Assembly (NCBI GenBank): GCA_035649235.1
Contig: DASRJX010000234.1
Span: 1-36,216, forward strand
DNA from: DASRJX01 sp035649235
GTDB taxonomy: Bacteria > Acidobacteriota > Polarisedimenticolia > Gp22-AA2
Direction: 5' to 3'
Length of the DNA: 36,216 nucleotides
In this document: positions 8,060-16,639 of the stretch, one piece after another
Layout of the letters: the number at the start of each line of letters is the position of its first letter
Position numbering within the stretch: the first letter of the stretch is position 1
Made by a program: the position numbers and the translations under genes
The notes under the pieces: generated by a model
The model's input: the letters and a program-made list of their open reading frames with translations, nothing else
Told to the model about the DNA's origin: nothing
The model's database searches: none

Positions 8060-9646
8060 TCAGGGACCCTTGCGGAGCTGGTTCTTGATCGTCGGGATGT
8101 TCTCGATCGCCGCCAGCCGATCCTGCAGCCACAGGAGGTCCTTGCGGAGGGCCTCGATCTCGGCGTCCTGCGCCGATTCGGACCCCATGAGGACCACGAG
8201 CCGCTCCTCCATGTCCTGCAGCGCCTCGCGGACCTTGCGCAGGGCCTCGGTGGAGGCCAGGTACTCCGTCAGGGTGTCGCAGGCGTCGCCGACGCCGTTC
8301 TGATCCGCGTCGGTCTGGTCGGCGTTCGCGAGGGGCGGGCAGTTGTCGCATGCGTCTCCCGGCCCGTCATGGTCCGCGTCGCGCTGGTCGGGGTTCGGAA
8401 CGTCGCGGCAGTTGTCAGAATCGTTCCCCACGCCGTCCGCGTCGTTGTCTCCCGAGAGGTTCGGGAAGACCAAAACCGCGTCCGAGTCGAAGGCAGCCAC
8501 CGCCAGATCGACGGAGCCGTCGCCGTCGAAATCGGAGGCCAGGAGGGCGATCGGTCCCGGCACCCCCTCGACGGTCTCCGCCGTTTCGAAGCCCCCCTTG
8601 CCGTCGCCGACGAGGATCGACAGACTGTCGGACAGCCGGTTCGCGACCGCCAGATCGAGCACGCCGTCGTCGTTCAGGTCGGCCGCCGCGACCATGGCCG
8701 GCTCCAGGCCCACCGGCACCTGTCGCGGCGCCCCGAACCGGCCGATGCCGTCGCCGAGCAGGATCGAGACGTTGCGCGAGAAGGCGTTGCTGACCGCGAC
8801 GTCGAGGGCCTTGTCCCCGTTGAAATCCCCCGCGGCCACCCAGGTCGGGCGATCGCCGGCCGCGAAGCTCCGCGACGCGAGGAACCCGGAGGGATCGCCG
8901 CGCAGCACCGCCACGTCGTCCGACAGGGCGTTGGCGGTCACCAGATCGACCCGGCCGTCCCCGCTGAACTCCCCCGCGGCGACGGCCACCGGCGCGCGAC
9001 CGGCGCCGAAGCTGCGCGGTGGGCCGAACCCGCCGTTCCCGGTCCCCTGCAGGAGCTGGACGTTGTCGGAGGCGATGTTGGCGAACGCCAGATCGATGCG
9101 GCCATCGGCGCCGGCGTCGAGGGCCGTCAGCGCCACCGGCTGGTTCCCGACCAGGAAGGGGCGCGGCGGCCCGAAGCCGGCGGCGCCGTCCCCCGAAAGG
9201 ACGAGGACGTCCGAGGACGCGTTGTGGATCACGGCAAGGTCCTGGTTGCCATCGACGTTGAAGTCGGCCACCGCCGCGGCCGCCGGGAACGGCCCGATCG
9301 GGATGCCGATCGGCGCCGCGAAGCCGCCCTTGCCGTCTCCTATGAGCAGCGAGAGGTCGGCGGACTGCACGTTGACCGCGACCAGATCCGGCGAGCCGTC
9401 GCGGTTGAAGTCACCCACCGCCAGGTAGACCGGGCCGTCGCCGGCCGGAAAGCTGCGCGGCGATCCGAGGCGGACCGGCCGCACCACGGTCCCGGCCGCG
9501 GCGGTCGAGGGGACGGCCGTCGCGGGCGCGACGCTCCGGGCCGGAGTGGACGAGGCGCCGCGCACGACGGCCGGGGACGCAGGCGAGAGGAGGCCTAACA
9601 AGGCCGGGAGCAGACCGAGTGCCGGGCCGAGGGAAAGGGACTTCAT
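8060..9646 (-). CDS. Secreted FG-GAP/VCBS beta-propeller with thrombospondin type-3 repeats
   Basis: 528 residues, exported by an N-terminal signal (MKSLSLGPALGLLPALLGLL). Seven tandem repeats of about 48 residues span residues 65-395, each with a DxNxDGxxDL-type calcium loop (for example GDFNRDGSPDLVAVN, ADFNVDGNQDLAVI, SDFDGDGSVDLAVA) and a closing LLxGDGKGGF strand; seven such blades would close a beta-propeller. Two thrombospondin type-3 calcium repeats follow (DNDADGVGNDSDNC, DADHDGPGDACDNC), then a roughly 70-residue C-terminal coiled coil (REALQDMEERLVVLMGS, EIEALRKDLLWLQDRLAAIE). The start ATG is preceded by GGGAGGAAA. It looks like a calcium-stabilised surface protein; ligand unknown. 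It stands alone between the ECF operon and the P5C dehydrogenase gene. Confidence 0.85.
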   Translation of the reverse strand: MKSLSLGPALGLLPALLGLLSPASPAVVRGASSTPARSVAPATAVPSTAAAGTVVRPVRLGSPRSFPAGDGPVYLAVGDFNRDGSPDLVAVNVQSADLSLLIGDGKGGFAAPIGIPIGPFPAAAAVADFNVDGNQDLAVIHNASSDVLVLSGDGAAGFGPPRPFLVGNQPVALTALDAGADGRIDLAFANIASDNVQLLQGTGNGGFGPPRSFGAGRAPVAVAAGEFSGDGRVDLVTANALSDDVAVLRGDPSGFLASRSFAAGDRPTWVAAGDFNGDKALDVAVSNAFSRNVSILLGDGIGRFGAPRQVPVGLEPAMVAAADLNDDGVLDLAVANRLSDSLSILVGDGKGGFETAETVEGVPGPIALLASDFDGDGSVDLAVAAFDSDAVLVFPNLSGDNDADGVGNDSDNCRDVPNPDQRDADHDGPGDACDNCPPLANADQTDADQNGVGDACDTLTEYLASTEALRKVREALQDMEERLVVLMGSESAQDAEIEALRKDLLWLQDRLAAIENIPTIKNQLRKGP

Positions 9647-9702
9647 GGGTTTCCTCCCGGAAACGGCCGCACTCCGCGTCCACAGTCAGGACCACCGGAC
9701 TC

Positions 9703-9732
9703 ATTGGACTCCCGGCCCGCCGGCCGAGTCAA
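9703..9732 (-). promoter_or_regulatory. Likely sigma-70-type promoter for the FG-GAP gene
   Basis: Read on the minus strand: TTGACT (9732-9727), an 18-base spacer, then TCCAAT (9708-9703). This puts the start of transcription about 50 bases before the ATG at 9646, leaving room for the GGGAGGAAA ribosome site. The -10 box matches 4 of 6 consensus bases. Confidence 0.45.
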
Positions 9733-9819
9733 GCCCGGGCCGGGCGATTCAGCCCACCGGGCCCACGGAAGTCTCGCCTACGGGCTGCCGCGCCCGGGCC
9801 CGAGCCGGGGTGACCGGGG

Positions 9820-11406
9820 TCAGCCTCGGATGAGCGTCCGGCTCTGCTCGCGCATGAACTGGGAGACGTAATAGGGGCCGCCCGAAGCCTTGCCGGAGGA
9901 TCCGCTACCCTTCCAGCCGCCGAACGGATTGATGCCCGGCCAGGCGCCGGTGGTGGCGCCGGCGCGCCGGTTGACGTACACGACCCCCGCCTCGATCCGA
10001 TCGAAGAACTGCCGGATCTCACCGTCGTCCCTGCTGAACAGGCCGGCAGTCAACCCGAACTCCGTGCGGTTGGCGAGCGTGAGCGCCTCGTCGAGGGAAT
10101 CGACCTCCCACAGGCAGGTGATCGGCAGGAACATCTCGTCGCCGGCGAGCCGATGGTCCTTCGGCAGCCCGCCGAGAATCGTCGGCAGCACGAAGTAGCC
10201 ATGCGCGTAGGGCTCGTCGCGGAGCTGACCGCCGCCGGCCAGGACCTGGCCGTCGCGCCGGCCGATCTCCACACAGGCCGCGTACTTCTCGAAGGCCGCC
10301 TCGTTGATCACCGGCCCGAGCCAGTTCTCTTTCTTCGCGGGGTCGCCGATGGCGATCTGCCGCGTTTTCTCCACCAGGATCTCCGTGAAGCGCCTGGCCA
10401 CGTCCCGGTGAACATAGATGCGCGAGCAGGCGCTGCACTTCTGGCCCTGCAGGCCGAAGGCCGATTTCATGACACCCTCGGCCGCCTCGTCGAGGTCGGC
10501 GCTCGGCATGACGAGGGCCGGGTTCTTCCCGCCCATCTCGGCGATGCACGGCTTCGGGTAGCGGCCGGCGAACCGGTGGTAGACGTCGAAGCCGACGTCG
10601 CGCGATCCCGTGAACAGGATGCCGTCGACCCCGTCGTTGGTCACCAGCTCCTCCCCCACCGTCGATCCCGGCCCCGTGACGTAGTTGAACACGCCCTCGG
10701 GGAGGCCGGCCTCGCGCATGCACTCGGCCAGGAGCCAGCCGGTCATCGGCGTGTCGGTGGCCGGCTTGAAGACGACCGTGTTGCCGCCGAGCAGCGCGCC
10801 GCTGCTCGGGCCGCCCGACAGCGCCATCGGGAAATTGAACGGCGAGATGATCGCCCAGACCCCATACGGACGAAGGACGTCCCGGTTGACCTCCTTGTCC
10901 GTCAGCGACTGCATCGGCATCTCGAAGCCCTGGTGCTGCTCGAGCTGATCGCAGTAGTAGGTCATCAGATCGGCCGTCTCCTGGGCGTCCCCCATCGCCT
11001 CCAGGCGGTTCTTGCCGACCTCCATCGTCATGAGCGCGGCGATCTCGAAGCGCCGCCGCTCGATGGCGGCGGCCACCTTGCGGACCAGTGCGATCCGCTC
11101 CTTCCAGGAGACCGAGCGCCATCCCGACTCGTAGGCCCGGCGCGCGGCGGCGATGGCCGCCCGGGCGTCGTCGCGCGTGCCGCCGGCGAAATGCCCCAGG
11201 ACCAGGCGCGTGTCGGACGGGCTGGTGTCGGGGAAGGTCTTCGCCGTGGCGACCTCGCGACCCCCGATGAGCAGGCCGTGCGTGCGGCCGAGTCCTTTCC
11301 GCCACCCTTCGAGCGCCTCGTCGTAGGCCCGGGTGAACTCGGGCGTGGCGCCCGCGGCGAGCGTCGCGTAGGTCACCTTCGGGGCCGTGGTTGTGCGGTC
11401 GCCCAT
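9820..11406 (-). CDS. pruA: L-glutamate gamma-semialdehyde (1-pyrroline-5-carboxylate) dehydrogenase
   Basis: 528 residues, the usual length of a stand-alone P5C dehydrogenase. It oxidises glutamate semialdehyde to glutamate with NAD, the last step of proline and arginine/ornithine breakdown, in the cytoplasm. The ALDH fold is clear: SPFNFPMALSGGPSSGALLG at the cofactor site, FTGSRDVGF, the general-base glutamate near residue 290 (AEMGGKNPALV), and the nucleophile Cys324 within GLQGQKCSACSR, a signature of the RocA/PruA branch. The C-terminus PFGGWKGSGSSGKASGG also fits. The start ATG has GGGGAGGA six bases upstream. It lies 26 bases after a VWA/HEAT gene on the same strand; no proline dehydrogenase gene is in the window. 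Its combination with secreted peptidases nearby suits growth on peptides (inference). Confidence 0.92.
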   Translation of the reverse strand: MGDRTTTAPKVTYATLAAGATPEFTRAYDEALEGWRKGLGRTHGLLIGGREVATAKTFPDTSPSDTRLVLGHFAGGTRDDARAAIAAARRAYESGWRSVSWKERIALVRKVAAAIERRRFEIAALMTMEVGKNRLEAMGDAQETADLMTYYCDQLEQHQGFEMPMQSLTDKEVNRDVLRPYGVWAIISPFNFPMALSGGPSSGALLGGNTVVFKPATDTPMTGWLLAECMREAGLPEGVFNYVTGPGSTVGEELVTNDGVDGILFTGSRDVGFDVYHRFAGRYPKPCIAEMGGKNPALVMPSADLDEAAEGVMKSAFGLQGQKCSACSRIYVHRDVARRFTEILVEKTRQIAIGDPAKKENWLGPVINEAAFEKYAACVEIGRRDGQVLAGGGQLRDEPYAHGYFVLPTILGGLPKDHRLAGDEMFLPITCLWEVDSLDEALTLANRTEFGLTAGLFSRDDGEIRQFFDRIEAGVVYVNRRAGATTGAWPGINPFGGWKGSGSSGKASGGPYYVSQFMREQSRTLIRG

Positions 11407-11432
11407 CGTCGTCCTCCCCTCGCTGTGAGGCT

Positions 11433-13028
11433 TCATTCTATCCCAGCCAGCGCCGCCTCCGCCGCTGCCCGAACCTGCGCGTCCGGCTCGCGCAGGAGAT
11501 GATCCTTGAGGATCGGGCGGGCCGCGGCGCCGTTGATGGCGGCGATCGAGCGCAGCGCCTCGATGCGCACGGCCGCGTCGCGGTCCAGAAGCGCCGCGCG
11601 CAACGGCGGGATGCCGTGCCCCAGTCCCAGGGCTCCCAGCGCCCGCGCCGCGGCCGCGCGGGACTCCGCCGGCCCGTCCCGCAGCAGGCCCGCCAGCGGG
11701 TCGATCGCCCGCTCGTCCCCGACCCGGCCCAGGAGCGTCACCGCGGCCAGCACGCGATCGGACGGCCGCCGGCGGCCGGTCCCATCCGCGACAGCATCCG
11801 CGAGCGCCCCCACGGACGACGTCCCGAGGGACTCGAGCGCTGCCGCGGCCGCCGCGCGCACCGGCTTCTCCTCGTCCCCGAGACGGTCCACCAGCTCCGG
11901 GACGGCGGACGGCTCGCCGAGCCGTGCCAGCGCCTCGGCCGACCGGCGCCGGACCTCGGGCGACCTGTCGGACAGCGCCGCCCGCAGCGCATCCACGGCC
12001 CGGCGGCCGCCGGTGAACCCCAGGTCGTAGGCGGCGTCGGCGCGCAGGCCGTCGTCTGCGTCGTCCAGATCGCGCAGCAGAGTCTCGAGCTGACCCCGCG
12101 GCGTGAAATACCCGCGCATCGACCTGACCACGACTCCGGGCCGCGTCACCTCGACCTGGATGCGCCGCCACCGCCCTTCCCCCTGCTTCGGATCGATGTC
12201 GTACGCCAGGTAGTACTGGCTCAGGAACTCCTCGCCCAGCCGGGCGAACACCGAGGGGAGATCGCCACCATAGAGGAGCCGTCCTCCGGTCTGATCCACG
12301 AAGCTCTCGAATGGCAGCCAGGAGGTGGACCCCATGCCCGGCCGGATGGCGTACACCGTCGTCTGGGTCCTGACGCACAGCCTCAGGAGATCCTGCATGT
12401 AGAGCGACTGCAGGATAGGCTCCTCGCGATGGATGTCGTTGTCGAGGCCGTCGCTCACGACCAGGATGACCTTCCGCCCCGGCCGATCCCGCACATCCTT
12501 CAGAGTCTTCTCGACGGCGCGGAAGAGGGCCGTCCCGCCGCGGGCGCGCCCAACGTTCTCCAGGGTCCGGTCGGGGTCGTCGACGCTGCCGGTGAACGGC
12601 TGCAGGACCGTGAGCTGGTCGTTGAACTTCGCCACCAGGATCTCGTCTCCCGGCCGCAGCTGCGACAGCAGGGACCGCGCGGCCTCGCGCACCTTGCGCA
12701 CCTGGTTCCTCATGCTCTCCGAGAAGTCGAGCAGGACGGCGACCGACAGCGGCCGGTCGCCCCGGCCGCCCTCGAGGCCGAAGTCCGCGATCTCGACCGG
12801 GACGCCGGACTCCAGGAGTTGGAACTCGCCCTGCGACAGGTCGGCGACCGGCCGGCCCCTCCGATCGGCGACCGTCACCGAGAGCCCCACGCGCTGCCAG
12901 GGGCGGTCGACGACCCGCACATGCTCCTGGAGCGGCTGTCCAGGGGGCGGCGCTGCCGTGGCGGCCGTCCCCAGGAGGCCCGCCAGGAGCGCCATCGCCT
13001 GCAGTCGGGTGGCGGGCATCCGCGGCAT
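11433..13028 (-). CDS. Secreted VWA-domain protein (acidobacterial VWFA type) with HEAT repeats
   Basis: 531 residues. A short signal peptide is followed by an N-terminal beta domain (VGLSVTVADRRGRPVADLSQ, EFQLLESG), the opening of the VWFA-related acidobacterial domain family (TIGR03436). The VWA domain begins at VAVLLDFSESMRNQ, whose Asp-x-Ser-x-Ser is an intact MIDAS metal site. From about residue 330 to the end there are five or six HEAT-like repeats (GRRAVDALRAALSDRSPEVR, AVPELVDRLGDEEKPVRAAA, PLRAALLDRDAAVRIEAL). The start is ATG 13028 or the adjacent GTG 13031; both lie 8-10 bases after a TAGAAT box, so the message may be leaderless. The P5C dehydrogenase gene follows after 26 bases. 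A metal-dependent adhesion or assembly role is family inference; the target is unknown. Confidence 0.85.
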   Translation of the reverse strand: MPRMPATRLQAMALLAGLLGTAATAAPPPGQPLQEHVRVVDRPWQRVGLSVTVADRRGRPVADLSQGEFQLLESGVPVEIADFGLEGGRGDRPLSVAVLLDFSESMRNQVRKVREAARSLLSQLRPGDEILVAKFNDQLTVLQPFTGSVDDPDRTLENVGRARGGTALFRAVEKTLKDVRDRPGRKVILVVSDGLDNDIHREEPILQSLYMQDLLRLCVRTQTTVYAIRPGMGSTSWLPFESFVDQTGGRLLYGGDLPSVFARLGEEFLSQYYLAYDIDPKQGEGRWRRIQVEVTRPGVVVRSMRGYFTPRGQLETLLRDLDDADDGLRADAAYDLGFTGGRRAVDALRAALSDRSPEVRRRSAEALARLGEPSAVPELVDRLGDEEKPVRAAAAAALESLGTSSVGALADAVADGTGRRRPSDRVLAAVTLLGRVGDERAIDPLAGLLRDGPAESRAAAARALGALGLGHGIPPLRAALLDRDAAVRIEALRSIAAINGAAARPILKDHLLREPDAQVRAAAEAALAGIE

Positions 13029-13038
13029 CACAGACGGT

Positions 13039-13069
13039 ATTCTACGGCGCGCGGCTGCTCGGCTAGAAT
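13039..13069. promoter_or_regulatory. Symmetric divergent promoter region (paired TAGAAT boxes)
   Basis: The hexamer TAGAAT occurs on the plus strand at 13064-13069 and on the minus strand at 13044-13039, an exact inverted pair. Each fits a -10 box for the gene it faces: the glycosidase-like gene to the right and the VWA/HEAT gene to the left. No good TTGACA box accompanies either, so this is a moderate call. Confidence 0.4.
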
Positions 13070-13142
13070 GCCCGCGCACGGCAGGATGAGGTTCGCGCGG
13101 GCGGACCACAGCGCCGGCGGCCGCGGGGGGCGGGGGCGGGCG

Positions 13143-13976
13143 ATGCCGGGATGGGTGGTGGGACTGCTGGCACTCCTCGCGTCCGCTCCTGAGGCGGCCG
13201 GGCGGACGCTTCCGGCCTGGCGCAGCCTCGAGCCGGGTCTCGACCTGGCGGTCTTCCCCGCCACCCGGGCGGCCTCGCCCGAGGACGCGTTCATCCGGAT
13301 CGTGCGCATCGACCCCGAGCGCTACTCCCTGGTGCTCCTCAACGCCTCGGCCCGGAGTGAGGGCCGGACCCGGACGGCGAAGGGATGGGCGGCGCAGCAC
13401 GGCCTGTCGGCGGCGATCAACGCCAGCATGTACCAGATCGACCTGCGCCGGAGCGTCTCGCTGATGCGCAGCCGGGAGCACGTCAACAATCCGCGACTAT
13501 CGAAGGACAAGGCGGTCCTGGCGTTCGATCCCCTCGCGGCGGGAGTCCCGCCGGTCCAGATCATCGACCGCGAGTGCCAGGACTTCGACGCCCTGAGCCG
13601 CAGCTACGGCACGCTGGTCCAGAGCATCCGGATGGTCTCCTGCACCGGCCGCAACGTCTGGGCGCCGCAGCCGAAGGCCTGGAGCACGGCGGCGATCGGC
13701 CTCGACCGCCGGGGACGGGTGCTGTTCATCCACGCCCGCGCGGCCCACACGACCCACGACCTGATCGAGTCCCTGCTCGAGCTGCCGATCGATCTGAAGA
13801 ACGCCATGTACACCGAGGGGGGTCCGGAGGCGCAGCTTTACGTGCGCGGCGGCGGCGAGGAGATGGAATTCACCGGCGCGATCGAGGGCGCGACCTCCGG
13901 GAGCCCCATGCTGGCGTGGCCCGTCCCGAACGTCATCGGCGCGCTGCCGATCGCCTCATCGCCCCGCCGGCCCTGA
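13143..13976 (+). CDS. Phosphodiester glycosidase (NAGPA-like) domain protein, secreted
   Basis: 277 residues beginning with a compact signal peptide (MPGWVVGLLALLASAPEAAG). The body matches the phosphodiester-glycosidase/NAGPA fold: an AAINASMYQ segment in the place of the usual INGGFF, TAAIGLDRRGRVLFIHARAA, and AMYTEGGPEAQLYVRGGG in the place of the DGGGSSTLYV motif near the C-terminus. Relatives remove phosphodiester-linked sugars or serve in spore and cell-wall polymers. The departures from both core motifs make the substrate uncertain. ATG 13086 and ATG 13068 are in frame upstream; I prefer 13143 because it begins the signal peptide. It is convergent with the sulfatase-like gene, with 50 bases between the stops holding an 8-bp inverted repeat (13982-13989 and 14021-14028). 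Confidence 0.75.
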   Translation: MPGWVVGLLALLASAPEAAGRTLPAWRSLEPGLDLAVFPATRAASPEDAFIRIVRIDPERYSLVLLNASARSEGRTRTAKGWAAQHGLSAAINASMYQIDLRRSVSLMRSREHVNNPRLSKDKAVLAFDPLAAGVPPVQIIDRECQDFDALSRSYGTLVQSIRMVSCTGRNVWAPQPKAWSTAAIGLDRRGRVLFIHARAAHTTHDLIESLLELPIDLKNAMYTEGGPEAQLYVRGGGEEMEFTGAIEGATSGSPMLAWPVPNVIGALPIASSPRRP

Positions 13977-14026
13977 TCCGGGAGGTCGCGGCGAGGCGCA
14001 CGGGGTGAGGCCCACCGCCAGCGACC

Positions 14027-15496
14027 TCACTTCGACGATCCGCCCCCCACATAGCCGAGGGATCGGAGCTTCTCCTCGAGATCGTCCGGCATCGGGGGCT
14101 CTTCGCGGTCGGACCGGCCGGGATCGGCCGCCAGCATCTGCTCGAGCGACGCTTTGAGCGCCGCCGCCTCCGCCGGGAACCGATCGAGGACGTTCGTCGC
14201 CTCCCCTGGATCGGCGCGCAGGTCGTAGAACTCCCAGAGAGGCTCCGGATCCTTCGGGATCAGGATCAGCTTGAAACGGTCGCTCCGGAGCATGCGCCAT
14301 TTCCCGGCGGTCCCCGCGATGTACTGGCGCGGGTTTTCCTTGAAGTAGTTGCGGCCCGATTCGGAGTACGCCAGAGGCCCGGGGGCGCTCGACTGTCCCC
14401 GGGCCCAGGGCACGAGGCTGACCCCCTGCACGCCGGGCGGAACCGGCAGGCCGACGAGGTCGAGGACGGTCGGCATGATGTCGATCGTGCGGCCCTGTGT
14501 CTCGACCACACGCCCCTCCGGCAGGCGGCCGGGCGCCACAAGGATGAGCGGCACGCGCACCACCGGGTCGTAGAGGTAGGCGCCGTGCTCGAAGAAATAG
14601 TCGTGCTCCCCCAGCCCCTCGCCGTGATCGGAGGTCACGACCACCAGCGTCCGGCCGGTCTGGCCCATGGCGTCGAGAGCCTTCAGGAGATCCCCCACGG
14701 CCCGGTCGGTGTAGGCCACTTCGCCGTCGTAGTGCGCTACAGCGTGCTCCACCTCGCGCGGCGGCAGGCGCGTGAGGCCGAAGATGATGTCCCCCCGGCG
14801 GGGGTCGGGATCCTGCCCGGAGTTGAAGGTATGGGCGCCTTGGTAATCGGCGTCGAACATCTCGGTGAACGGCGGCGGGGCCTGGTACGGCCAGTGCGGC
14901 GCGTCATAACGCATCCAGAGGAAAAAGGGCCGATCCGTCTTGCCGCGGCGGCGCAGCCAGTGCAGTGCTTTGCCCGTGGCCTCGTGGTCGTCGCGCGTCG
15001 GCAGGTAGACCTTCTTCCCATCGGGGTCGAGATAGATGTCCGGGTCGTAGAGCTCGAAGTCGCGATGCAGCCCGACGTTCAGCCCCTTGGTGACCGCGAA
15101 CGTGTCGTAGCCTGCGTCGCGCAGCGACCGCGTCAGGGTCGGCCGTCCCTCCAGGACTTCGTAGCTCTGTCCCTCGTTCCGCAGACCGTGCACCGGTGGA
15201 TAGACGCCGGTCAGGATTGACGGGAAGGACTGCACCGTGCGACCGGCCGCGGTGATCGCGTACCGGAACAGGACGCCCCTGCGGGCCAGAGCGTCGAGGT
15301 GAGGGCTGGTGTTGCGGGGATAGCCGAGGCACCCGAGGTGATCGGGCCGCAGCGTGTCGACCGTGATGAGCAGGACGTTCGGCCGCCCCGCCCCCGGCTC
15401 CGGCGACCTCCCGGGACCGGCCCCCTCTCCGCCGGCACATCCCGAGCCGAGGATGGCGAGGAAGGCCAGCAGGAGGCCGCCCCGACGTGCGCGCAT
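14027..15496 (-). CDS. Sulfatase-superfamily lipoprotein lacking the formylglycine motif
   Basis: 489 residues. A lipoprotein signal ends at GSGC near residue 20. The alkaline-phosphatase/sulfatase fold is plain: NVLLITVDTLRPDHLGCLGY with the first metal aspartates, VVVTSDHGEGLGEHDYFFEH with the second metal site, RVPLILVAPG, and the closing KLRSLGYVGG. The activation motif Cys/Ser-x-Pro-x-Arg of true sulfatases is absent; the equivalent stretch reads GRTVQSFPSILTG, so the likely nucleophile is Thr, as in some phosphatase or phosphotransferase branches. It may therefore be a phosphoesterase rather than a sulfatase. The ATG comes three bases after the CorA stop, so it is the last gene of the hom-corA operon. 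Anchoring in the membrane suggests a substrate outside the cytoplasm. Confidence 0.85.
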   Translation of the reverse strand: MRARRGGLLLAFLAILGSGCAGGEGAGPGRSPEPGAGRPNVLLITVDTLRPDHLGCLGYPRNTSPHLDALARRGVLFRYAITAAGRTVQSFPSILTGVYPPVHGLRNEGQSYEVLEGRPTLTRSLRDAGYDTFAVTKGLNVGLHRDFELYDPDIYLDPDGKKVYLPTRDDHEATGKALHWLRRRGKTDRPFFLWMRYDAPHWPYQAPPPFTEMFDADYQGAHTFNSGQDPDPRRGDIIFGLTRLPPREVEHAVAHYDGEVAYTDRAVGDLLKALDAMGQTGRTLVVVTSDHGEGLGEHDYFFEHGAYLYDPVVRVPLILVAPGRLPEGRVVETQGRTIDIMPTVLDLVGLPVPPGVQGVSLVPWARGQSSAPGPLAYSESGRNYFKENPRQYIAGTAGKWRMLRSDRFKLILIPKDPEPLWEFYDLRADPGEATNVLDRFPAEAAALKASLEQMLAADPGRSDREEPPMPDDLEEKLRSLGYVGGGSSK

Positions 15497-15499
15497 GGG

Positions 15500-16639
15500 C
15501 TATTTTACGCGCGGAGAGGCGCCATCGCCGGGCGTCTCCCCGGCCTTCGCCGCCGCCTGCCGCGCGCCCGTCGGGGGCCGGGCGCGCTCCGCGACGCGCG
15601 CGATCTCCACGGGCCGTGCGGGCTCTGCCGGGGGTGTGCCCTGCACGGGGCGCGGCCCTCCGGCGGTGCGCTCGAAGATGCCGCGCCGCCTGAAGTACCA
15701 GTACATGGCAACCGCCACTGCCAGCATCACGATCCAGATCAGCAGATAGCCGTAACGCCACTCCAGCTCCGGCATGTGCTGGAAGTTCATGCCGTACACG
15801 CCGACGATGAAGGTCAGCGGAATGAACAGCGTCGCGATCACCGTCAGGACGCGCATGATCTCGTTGGTGCGGTTGGAGACGATCGACAGGTGCGCTTCGA
15901 GCGCGCCGCTGACCAGCTCGCGGTAGGTGTCGGCCAGGTCGGTGATCCGGACCAGGTGGTCGTGCACGTCGCGCAGGCCGTACACGCTCTTTTCGTCGAT
16001 CATCGGGAACTCGCGCCGCACCAGCCGCATCAGCACGTCGCGCTGGTGGCCGGAGATACGGCGCAGGCGCATGAGCGCCCGCTTGAACGCCAGCACCTCC
16101 GACAGGACGTCGGACGTCGCCGCGTGGAAGACGCGATCCTCGACCTCGTCGATCTTCTTCTCGAAGTTCTCCAGCACCGGCAGGTACTGATCGACCTGGT
16201 TGTCGAGGAGGTGGTAGAGGATCGAGTCGGATCCCTCGGCCATGGCGCGCGGGTTCCGCCGCGCCGCCTCCATCGTGGTCTCGACGCTGCGCGAGCGATC
16301 GCGGTGGAACGAGACGAGGTAGTGGCCGCCGACGAACAGGCTGAGCTGCCGGGTGCGGAACTCCCGCACCGAGCTGTCGGGATGCACCCCGTGGGTGAGG
16401 ATGAACAGGTAGTCGCGAAAATCCTCGATCTTCGGATTCGCGCGCCGCGACTCGCAGTCCTCGATCGACAGCGGGTGGAAGCCGAAGACGCCCGTCATGA
16501 GGCTTACTTCCTCCTTGGACGGGCTCTTGAAATCGACCCAGAGGACGTGGTCGCGCCGCTCCAGCAGGGCCTTGAGGTCGGCGGGCGTCCAGTTCTCGCG
16601 CAGCCCCTCCTCGGCGTTCCAGGTCAGGATGGTGATCAC
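15500..16639 (-). CDS. corA: CorA-family magnesium/divalent cation transporter
   Basis: 379 residues. The soluble N-terminal domain (HVLWVDFKSPSKEEVSLMTG, FHPLSIEDCE) and the long central helix (YLPVLENFEKKIDEVEDRVF) precede two C-terminal membrane helices: the first ends in the CorA selectivity signature YGMNF near residue 283, the second is about 298-320 (YGYLLIWIVMLAVAVAMYWY). A 55-residue Pro/Ala/Arg-rich tail follows, longer than in typical CorA. CorA pentamers pass Mg2+ (also Co2+, Ni2+) across the inner membrane. The GTG start overlaps the stop of homoserine dehydrogenase (GTGA), with GGGGGA immediately upstream, so translation is coupled. The sulfatase-like gene follows after three bases. 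A metabolic reason for coupling to homoserine dehydrogenase is not obvious. Confidence 0.93.
   Translation of the reverse strand: MITILTWNAEEGLRENWTPADLKALLERRDHVLWVDFKSPSKEEVSLMTGVFGFHPLSIEDCESRRANPKIEDFRDYLFILTHGVHPDSSVREFRTRQLSLFVGGHYLVSFHRDRSRSVETTMEAARRNPRAMAEGSDSILYHLLDNQVDQYLPVLENFEKKIDEVEDRVFHAATSDVLSEVLAFKRALMRLRRISGHQRDVLMRLVRREFPMIDEKSVYGLRDVHDHLVRITDLADTYRELVSGALEAHLSIVSNRTNEIMRVLTVIATLFIPLTFIVGVYGMNFQHMPELEWRYGYLLIWIVMLAVAVAMYWYFRRRGIFERTAGGPRPVQGTPPAEPARPVEIARVAERARPPTGARQAAAKAGETPGDGASPRVK

Noticed and set aside
11407..12378. Extension of the P5C dehydrogenase frame to 12378
   Set aside because: It overlaps the VWA/HEAT gene in another frame and lacks sense as protein; ATG 11406 has a clear ribosome site and gives the family length.
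14300..14420. Formylglycine-type sulfatase activation in the 14027-15496 gene
   Set aside because: No Cys/Ser-x-Pro-x-Arg motif is found anywhere in the N-terminal third of the protein.
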